Of a stretch of 64,000 bases of DNA, positions 55,771-64,000 are shown in pieces (the first letter of the stretch is position 1; every line of letters begins with the position of its first letter). Both the position numbers and the translations under genes were made by a program. The notes beneath the pieces were generated by a model. That model searched no databases. It was not told the origin of the DNA and saw nothing but the letters and a program-made list of their open reading frames with translations. Where the stretch lies: the NCBI GenBank assembly GCA_032622095.1, contig CP136065.1, forward strand, positions 56,043,949 through 56,107,948, given 5' to 3'. Source of the stretch: Siphonodentalium dalli. Taxonomy: Eukaryota > Mollusca > Scaphopoda > Gadilida > Siphonodentaliidae.

Positions 55771-56937
55771 GCTGGTCATCCTATAATCCCCGCTGCGGGC
55801 AGGGGGTGGATTCCGGGCACGTATGCTGGGGTGGGTGTGTGGTCGATAGGACCAACAAACAATTTATTCCGCAACTCAAAAATATTTTTCCTGCAAGTCT
55901 TTTTGACTGTTTTTGCAATGAGTTTGGCTTAAAACACATCTATATGTCAATATGAACATAAAGGGGGACATGATCGACAATCTGCGGGATGGGATGGGAT
56001 ATGGGACAAAACGACAATCTGCGGGACAGAATTTCAAATTGCGTGGGACGGCCGATATATCGAGGAATACAGGGCGTAGGGGGCTCATTTTCATGTCTAA
56101 CGAAAGGCACACGTTCGCCCTATCCATATTAACCCCACCACTAACCAAACACCAGAAGTTGCATTATTTGATCGACAACTGACCTAACATGGGGTGGAAT
56201 TTGGGATAGCATGACAATCTGCGGGACAGGATTTTCAAATTGCGTGGGACGGCCGATAGCTCGAGGAATACAGCGCACAGAGGGCTACTTTTGGTGTCTA
56301 ACGAACGGCCCACATTCGCCCTATCCACACATATTAACCCCGCCACTGACCGGACACCGGAAGTTACATTATCCGGTCGACAACTGACCTAACATAAAAT
56401 GCCACAAACACGAAAAACTGCGTTCGACATTAATGTTTAGAATTTAGATTTCTCGATGAATACACTAGCAAACAATAAGTTTTAGGTATCAAATAACGCA
56501 GTGGAATACTGTGCATTCGTTTTAGCTACAATATGGCTGTTTTAGTGTAATGGCGAACACGCAAACACGCTCCGATAAAACAGCTAAAAATAGACTCGAT
56601 GTTTACAATTACTGTATGCAGGATCGATTTCAGCCGGTATATTCAATATAATGGGGCGTATAGTATATCAAAATGTAGAATTAGACACAGGGAATGTATT
56701 TTTTTCCAAATGGGTCCACCAGGCGGTGAAATTGTTGCAGAAATTCGCTCCAAGATATTCTCACTTATTTTTATTTCAGTTGTGACTAAAAGCCCAGATG
56801 CCGGAGCCCAGCGACTAAAAGCCAAGTTACAAAATAGATCAACTGGTTTGAACGAATGAATATGTCAATGGTAAGACTATTCAAAAGAATATTCAAATCA
56901 AATAGTGTTTATAGACTTAAAAACTTATGTGTCCGCC

Positions 56938-58559
56938 ATTCATATATGCGGTGAAGTTTTCATATTATCTGCCAGTAATACGCGGGGGAGGTTCTCATAT
57001 GAACATATTATCTGCCGGTCATACACGGTGGAGGTTTATATTATCCACCGGTCATACGCGAGGGAAGTTTTCTTATTATCCTCCAGTCATACGCGGGGGA
57101 AGTTCTGATATGAACATATTATCTGCCGGTCATACGCGGTGGAGGTTCATATTATCCACCGGTCATACACGAGGGAGGTTCTCATATTATCCTCCGGTCA
57201 TACGATGGGGAGGTTCTCATATGAACATATTAACCGCCGGTCATACACGAGGGAGGTTCTCATATTATCCACCGGTTATACGCGAGGGAGGTTCTCATAT
57301 TTGAGGGAGGTTCTCATATTATCCACCGGTTATACGCGAGGGAGGTTCTCATATATTATCCTCCGGTCATACATGGGGGAGGTTCTGATATGAACATATT
57401 ATTCGCCGGTCATACGCAGTGGAGGTTCATATTATCCACCGGTCATACGCGGTGGAGGTTCTCATATGAACATATTATCCACCAGTCATACGAGGTGGAG
57501 GTTCATATTATCCGCCGGTCATACGCGAGGGAAGTTCTCATATTATCCTCTGATCATATGTGGGGGAGGTTCTGATATGAACATATTATCCGCCGGTCAT
57601 ACACGGTGGAGGTTCATATTATCCGCCGGTCATGCGCGAGGGAGGTTCTCATATTATCCACCGGTCATACGCGAGGGAGGTTCTCATATTATCCTCCGGT
57701 CATACGTTGGGGAGGTTCTCATATGAACATATTATCCGCCGGTCATACGCGGTGGAGGTTCATATTATCTGCCGGTCATACGCGAGGGAGGTTCTCATAT
57801 TATCCACCGGTCATAAGCGAGCGAGGTTCTCATATTATCCTCCGGTCATACGTTGGGGAGGTTCTCATATGAACATATTATCCGCCGGTCATACGTGGTG
57901 GAGGTTCATATTATCCGCCGATCATACGCGAGGGAAGTTCTCATATTATCCTTCGGTCATATGTGGGGGAGGTTCTGATATGAACATATTATCCGCCGGT
58001 CATACACGGTGGAGGTTCATATTATCCACCGGTCATACGTAGGGGAGGTTCTCATATGAACATATTATCCGCCGGTCATACGCAGTGGAGGTTCTCATAT
58101 GAACATATTATCCGCCGGTCATACGCGGTGAAGGTTCTCATATGAACATATTATCCGCCGGTCATACGCGGTGGAGGTTCATATTATCCGCCGGTCATAC
58201 GCGAGGGAAGTTCTCATATTATCCTTCGGTCATAGGTGGGGGACATTCTGATATGAACATATTATCTGCCGGTCATACACGGTGGAGGTTCATATTATCC
58301 ACCGGTCATACGTAGGGGAGGTTCTCATATGAACATATTATCCGCCGGTCATACGCAGTGGAGGTTCTCATATGAACATATTATCCTTCGGTCATACGCG
58401 GTGGAGGTTCTCATATGAACATATTATCTGCCAGTCATACGCGGTGGAGGTTCATATTATCTACTGGTCATACGCGGTGGAGGTTCTCATATGAACATAT
58501 TATCTGCCGGTCATATGCGAGGGAGGTTCTCATATTATCCACCGGTCACACCCGAGGGA
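56938..58559. repeat. GGTCATACGCG minisatellite, left inner arm
   Basis: Roughly 40 units of 33-46 bp built from CCGGTCATACGCGAGGGAGG or CGGTGGAGG, then TTCTCATAT, optional GAACATATT, and ATCCGCC. Units alternate in a higher-order pattern (long, short, short). Several overlapping open frames are artefacts. Confidence 0.9.
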
Positions 58560-58867
58560 GGATATGACCGGCGGATAATATGTTCATATGAGAACCTCCC
58601 CAACGTATGACCAGAGGATAATATGAGAACCTCCCTCGCGTATGACCGGTGGATAATATGAACCTCCACCGCGTATGACCGGTAGATAATATGTTCATAT
58701 CAGAACCTCCCCCGCGTATGACCGGAGGATAACATGAGAACTTCCCTCGCGTATGACCGGCGGATAATATGAAACTCCACCGCATATGACCGGCAGATAA
58801 CATGTTCATATGAGAACCTCCCCCGCGTATGACTGGCAGATAATATGAGAACCTCCACCGCATATGA
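58560..58867. repeat. Same minisatellite, inverted right inner arm
   Basis: About seven to eight units in reverse complement (CCTCCCTCGCGTATGACCGG), beginning directly at the centre with no spacer. Confidence 0.9.
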
Positions 58868-59847
58868 ATGGCGGACACATAAGTTTTTAAGTCTATAAAC
58901 ACTATTTGATTTGAATATTCTTTTGAATAGTCTTACCATTGACATATTCATTCGTTCAAACCAGTTGATCTATTTTGTAACTTGGCTTTTAGTCGCTGGG
59001 CTCCGGCATCTGGGCTTTTAGTCACAACTGAAATAAAAATAAGTGAGAATATCTTGGAGCGAATTTCTGCAACAATTTCACCGCCTGGTGGACCCATTTG
59101 GAAAAAAATGCATTCCCTGTGTCTAATTCTACATTTTGATATACTATACGTCCCATTATATTGAATATACCGGCTGAAATCGATCCTGTAATTGTAAACA
59201 TCGAGTCTATTTTTAGCTGTTTTATCGGAGCGTGTTTGCGTGTTCGCCATTACAATATTCGCACTAAAACAGCCATATTGTAGCTAAAAACGAATGCACA
59301 GTACTCCACTGCGTTATTTGATACCTAAAACTTGTTGTTTGCTAGTGTATTCATCGAGAAATCTAAATTCTAAACATTAATGTCGAACGCAGTTTTTCGT
59401 GTTTGTGGCATTTTATGTTAGGTCAGTTGTCGACCGGATAATGTAACTTCCGGTGTCCGGTCAGTGGCGGGGTTAATATGTGTGGATAGGGCGAATGTGG
59501 TCCTTTCGTTAGACACCAAAAGTAGCCCTCTATGCGCTGTATTCCTCGAGCTATCGGCCGTCCCACGCAATTTGAAAATCCTGTCCCGCAGATTGTCATG
59601 CTATCCCAAATTCCACCCCATGTTAGGTCAGTTGTCGATCAAATAATGCAACTTCTGGTGTTTGGTTAGTGGCGGGGTTAATATGATTGGATAGGGCGAA
59701 CGTGTGCCTTTCGTTAGTCACCAAAATGAGCCCCCCTACGCCCTGTATTCCTCGAGATATCGGCCGTCCCACGCAATTTGAAATTCTGTCCCGCAGATTG
59801 TCGTTTTGTCCCATATCCCATCCCATCCCGCAGATTGTCATGTCCCC

Positions 59848-60014
59848 ATAAATGACAAATTTCATGATGATCAGACAAACAGTGTAGGCTGAGGCTGTAG
59901 CCCATGCTACTGGATTGAATTTTAAAATCCAAGATGGCAGCCATGTTTTTTTTTTGACGGAATGACCCCAAAATGACTTGTTCCTATTTACATGTCAATG
60001 TTAACATCCATGAC
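59848..60014. mobile_element. Helentron unit fragment next to the foldback
   Basis: GACAAATTTCATGATGATCA, ATCCAAGATGGCAGCCATG and GGAATGACCCCAAAATGACT match one pearl-like unit. It starts at the foldback boundary, so the foldback may have inserted into an older Helentron. Confidence 0.6.
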
Positions 60015-61920
60015 TAATAGTATGCACAGAAATTCATATAAAGCTGTTTACAGTGAATTCCCCCCCCCCCCCCGCAAATCTCTGTTTTAGTGTTTAAAGG
60101 GGTGGGTGTCCAAAAATGGTCGGAAAAAACTGCCGAAAATGGAAAAAAAATTTGGACGCGGGGGTGGGTGGGTGGATCCCAACAAGGGTCGAAAGTCAAA
60201 AATCAGCATACGTGCCTGCAATTTTTTTCCGAACCCCCCCCCCCCCCGCCCTGCTGCGGGCAGTAAACCCCGGTGCGGCCGTCAGTAAACCGCACATCGG
60301 ACTATACCAGTTAGAGTTTTTCATACCAGGACTAGTCTAATCAGTCAATTTAGAAGTTGTACAAACTAATGGAAGACACATATGATAGGCAATGCCTATT
60401 TATGTTGTGACAGGAGTTCAGAGAAAATTCAGATATCAGTTCTCGAGAAAAACACAATCTTATACACAAGGCGTCCAGACCAAATATCTGACCCTGAAGA
60501 TGACATTTTTCCATGCCCATATCCCAGGTCATGATGGATTATTTTTCTCCCAACCCAAGAGCCTCGTACTGATTTTTTTTTTTTATCAGTAGTTTCGTAA
60601 AATGGAACATTTGGGGAGAAATCTGATATTTGTGATTATATTCGATGATTATGGTATATACTGGAAAATCAAACCATGTTATCCACACAGGCTAGGTTAA
60701 TAGGTTTGAGTAAAATATACATGGCTCATTAAAACGACATGGCTATGTCATCATTGGTCCAGGCATTAATTCTGAGAAACATGGTATGAATTTCTGAGAA
60801 ATGCGTTTATTGATATGAACTGGGTTTGCCAAGATAAATGTCCTTACCATGGAAAGGTGAACATGTTTCTGTTTAATTGACAGAAAAAAAATCATGTTTT
60901 GAAGTGTTTGACAATTTGTTGCAACAATAACATTTTTCAAAAGTCTACCCACGTTGTTTGTAAATTGTGGCACGCCTCAGTATTGTTAACAAAATGTACA
61001 TGCATAAGTACTGTAGAACTAATGAGCCTATTTGATGGACAGATATTGACTTTCAAAAGTTTGTTCACGTATTCACTTTCTGTCAGCAATTTTGACTAAT
61101 TAGGTGATTGACATTTTCTTTGACTGCATATAAGACATGAGGTGTTTTTTGCTTCAAGTGGACTACATATTGTCAAAATTATATCAAAACAATTATTTTT
61201 GGCATAGCCACGTGCATGAGCCGATGCGATTCTACTCGACTGAAATGGTATGAAAGAGACAATAATACTATTTTGGATGCCTTGCACTTGGTGTCTCGAT
61301 GCACTTAAAGTGGGAGAGTGGCTCCGCCCAGTTGTGACGAGGAATACTAATATTACCATGCCCGCAATGTTCGCTTGGTCGCAGACTGGAATAATGTCTG
61401 AAGGGTGCTTCCGTCTTATTTATTATTGGTTAAAGCTTAACAAAACTATTTCGAACATGTCTATGTTCTTTGGAATTATTTATAGAGTGTCGTGTAGTCC
61501 ACAAGACAAATAAACAAAACTACATTAATTATAGTTCATAACAAAATGGCATGCTTTTTTATTTTATATGGGTATGGGTATGGGTATAACTGCTGCTCCA
61601 ACTAGATTGTATGCAAGACACACAATAGAAGGTCAATAGTTGGTAAACTACCTTAAGAGAACCGTGCAATCCCATATCATTGGAAAGGAAAAAAATCTAG
61701 TTATATAATTATTGGCAATGATGGGGCTAGTCAATTGTCAAAATATTAGGGCTCATCCGCACCAAACGAAAATTTGATTTGTTTATATATTCTGATACAT
61801 ATAAAGCAAAATCTATACAGAATGAACCTGAAAATTAATTATTTTTGAAATCATAATTGCTACTCTTCTTGCATTGAAAATTAAAATATTAAATCTATCC
61901 ATTTAAAGTTTATTTTATGC
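60015..61920. other. No gene recognised; poly-C tracts
   Basis: C runs at about 60060-60073 and 60233-60247, GC-rich spacer with GCGGGCAGTAAACCCCGG near 60257. The remainder to 61920 is AT-rich with no conserved frame. Confidence 0.45.
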
Positions 61921-61979
61921 TTAGAATGGGCTCAACCATCCTCATTTTCAAGTTTCTTCTCCATGGTGGTAACATCTTT

Positions 61980-62770
61980 GTGCTCTGCCACTCTTGGAGG
62001 GTACTTTGTCCATCAAGAGTGTCAGAGTACCATCACCCGAGAATTGTTCATGTTACATCTCTTGAGTGATAGGTTGCCTCCCCGGGGAGGCAACATCCTA
62101 ATGTTCAACTGATGCTACTCAGTCTCTCTTGGTGGGTAAATTTGCACACCAAGAGTGTCAGAGTGGCAATCCAAAAACTGCAAGGTTGCCTCTCCGGGGA
62201 GGTAAAATATGAACTCTCCTAGGCGGGGTTGGCTAAACTGCACCCCTGAGGTGCACTATTTCACCACACCTCCAAAAGGGGTAGATTATAACCTCTCCAT
62301 GGGGGGTCGTCTTTGCCCCTCCTGAGTGATTATGTATATCTCCCGCTGAGTGACAAATTGTGCTTCGACAGGGATGAACTTGGGTCCCATTGAGGGACAA
62401 ATTGTTCTTCAACGGGGATGCACTTTAATCCCATGGAGGGACAAATTGTTCTTCGATGGGGAACCACATTTGATCCCGTTGAAGGTCAAATAGTTCTTCG
62501 ACAGGAGGTGCTTGACCACCAGTGAGTGACACATTGTTCTTCAACAGGGATCCAATTGACTCACATGAGGGACAAATTGTTCTTCGTCAGGGAGGTACTT
62601 GACCCCCGTGGAGTGACAACTTGTTCTTCGTCAGGGAGGTACTTGACACCCGTTGAGGGACAAATTGTTCTTCGGCTCCTATCACCCCAACGGAGAAGCA
62701 AGTTAGCCTTTTGGAGAGGTGGTTAAATAGTGCACCTCAAGAGATGCAAATATTGCCACTCCGAGGAGCA
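61980..62770. repeat. Degenerate ~60-bp tandem repeat with inverted flanks
   Basis: GAGGGACAAATTGTTCTTCG with GGGAGGTACTTGAC or variants repeats about seven times between 62330 and 62680. Flanking blocks (CCACTCTTGGAGGG, CACCAAGAGTGTCAGAGTGG, GGTTGCCTCCCCGGGGAGGC) are palindromic or inverted. No coding role seen. Confidence 0.7.
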
Positions 62771-63489
62771 ATATTGCATATCCATTATTTAGAGTGTATA
62801 GTCAAGCGCATTCGGAATTTCGGGGTAAATTTAAGTTTCATTCAGCAAAACTTTCACTGCAAACACTTTTTGAGAATTTTTGTTAAACGTGAAACAATCT
62901 ATATGGGACACTCTATCCCTGCATGACGTGTTTTGATACTAAAAAACCCAAATCCCTATCCAGTAACTCGAAGAAAGATATCTTTCCAAACATAATGAAC
63001 ATCGATAAAGTAAAACGTAATGCGGGCAGGAGTAAAATGCGATGCGGGCAAATTCGTGCCCGCTTAGGGGTTTACTCCGACACCGTGGAGTATCACATAC
63101 AATTGTCAATATTTTCCAAATTAAATGCAGAAAATTCCTATGTGAATGTAGATTTAGTTTCCTTAACTATCTATAACAAAGTAACGTTGACAACGATGTC
63201 CAAATTTATCACCACGCACTCATCTTGGAGCTGAAAACACACAAATTTGAAAAATGGAAGTTTATTTTCACAATTCATCGAGCATTTCGTCACTTTATGG
63301 AGGTTTATTCATCAAACTGTTGACATTTGGCTGAAGATGGGTTCATCAAGCACCTCGTGGATCCGGACTTGTGTCCGAAGAAAAACAATTAATGACAAAA
63401 TTTCCCTTAAAACCAACCTACCTTTAGTCTTCACTCGTGCCCGCAACGGGGTTTACTCAATATTTTCCCGCAGGGGGTATTATAGGATG
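62771..63489. other. Uncertain; 103-codon frame without known domain
   Basis: The frame 62923-63234 (starts MTCFDTKKPKSLSS) has mixed composition and no family I recognise. GCGGGCA and GTTTACTC motifs here resemble those near 60250. No gene is called. Confidence 0.3.
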
Positions 63490-63630
63490 CCCAGCGTGAT
63501 CTACTCTGGCTAACGCCCGTTGGGATCATATTCCACCAGTACAAAACCTTGGAACTTTTTGAAGTTTTGCACTGGTGGAATGTGATCTCTATGTGGGTTA
63601 GCCGTAGAGATTCATGGCATGATCTAAACC
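63490..63630. mobile_element. TIR element, family D copy 2 (short)
   Basis: CACCAGTACAAAACCTTGGA and TTTTGCACTGGTGGAATGTG form a hairpin; right end GATTCATGGCATGATCT matches 4848-5325. It is internally deleted. Confidence 0.65.
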
Positions 63631-64000
63631 TGTATTTGACATTTTTGTGTTTCTATAATTCATTAATGCATGCATGTACCGATACGTGCAATCTCTATTT
63701 GAGTTTTGTGATTCTATACAACCTAATTATATATCCTTCCAGCTGTTGAAAAAAATGACCAAAGTTGGGAGTGTGACCCAAAACTCCGCAACCTCTTCTA
63801 AAGGACCCCCTTAGATTAACCCTCGGACTATTGAACCCACGGAATACAATATACATAAAAGAGGTATGGCGTTGACTAACGCACTGCCCCCCCCCCCCCC
63901 ACAGATATACGCCTTTGCCAGTAATCACATAGTACAATTTCGGAGGAAGTGTATTATGCTGTTAAGTGTTCTGCTAAATAAACGTTAGATCCATTCTGTA
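63631..64000. other. No gene; poly-C tract
   Basis: A C run lies near 63887-63900, and CCCTCGGACTATTGAACCCA near 63822 is the reverse complement of the short repeat at 55314-55420. Confidence 0.45.

Larger units (their letters stand above)
55963..59847. mobile_element. Foldback-like element: ~980-bp outer arms plus minisatellite inner arms
   Basis: Outer arms 55963-56937 and 58868-59847 are inverted repeats of high identity (for example TAAAAGCCCAGATGCCGGAG on the left, complement on the right). Each outer arm starts with two ~200-bp direct sub-repeats (GACAATCTGCGGGACAG, GTGGGACGGCCGAT). Inner arms are the GGTCATACGCG minisatellite, long on the left and short and inverted on the right, meeting at about 58560. 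No transposase was seen. This matches the Foldback layout of long, tandemly repeated inverted termini. Confidence 0.8.

Noticed and set aside
56927-58042. Several 80-136-residue open frames with GHTRGRFSYYPPVIR-like repeats
   Set aside because: They are translations of the foldback minisatellite in overlapping frames; unit lengths vary and break the frames.
62923-63234. 103-residue frame as a gene
   Set aside because: No recognisable domain, no splice support, and it lies within a repeat-rich region.

Overview
The window is AT-rich, intron-rich animal nuclear DNA. It holds parts of two conserved eukaryotic genes in short exons with GT-AG introns, embedded in a dense layer of small non-autonomous DNA transposons. 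The mobile elements include Helentron/HINE elements with ~164-bp tandem cores, of the kind described as 'pearl' elements in oysters, and a second HINE type common in molluscs. This points to a mollusc or other lophotrochozoan. The assignment rests on repeat style and is only moderately secure.

Genes. (1) On the + strand, six exons between 16578 and 40195 encode the C-terminal 221 residues of a mitochondrial calcium uptake (MICU) family protein, closest by eye to MICU3. All five splice junctions keep the reading frame, and the last coding exon ends in a stop. The N-terminal half (transit peptide and first EF-hand) was not found and is probably left of the window or in a missed exon. (2) On the - strand, three exons between 55179 and 47572 encode a complete 168-residue 5-hydroxyisourate hydrolase (HIUase, transthyretin-related), ending in the diagnostic YRGS tetrapeptide. 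The two genes are convergent (tail to tail), with about 7.4 kb between their stop codons.

Layout. 1-16.5 kb: no recognised exon; palindromic MITEs and TTAA-target elements. 16.5-41.4 kb: the MICU gene, whose introns carry two kinds of Helentron, several MITE families, a hAT element with a perfect 8-bp target duplication, and two tandem families (32.5-33.4 and 36.9-39.8 kb). 41.4-47.6 kb: intergenic, with MITEs. 47.6-55.2 kb: the HIUase gene, with two opposed minisatellites in intron 2 and a head-to-tail Helentron pair in intron 1. 55.2-64 kb: no gene recognised; dominated by a 3.9-kb foldback-like inverted repeat whose inner arms are minisatellites, then more repeats.

The two genes act in unrelated pathways (mitochondrial Ca2+ entry; urate breakdown), and nothing suggests joint function. 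The most unusual content is the repeat layer. One ~65-bp hairpin cassette recurs about twenty times inside elements with different TTAA-flanked termini. A large foldback structure lies at 55.96-59.85 kb. Several nested insertions allow relative dating. All coordinates and alignments were read by eye.
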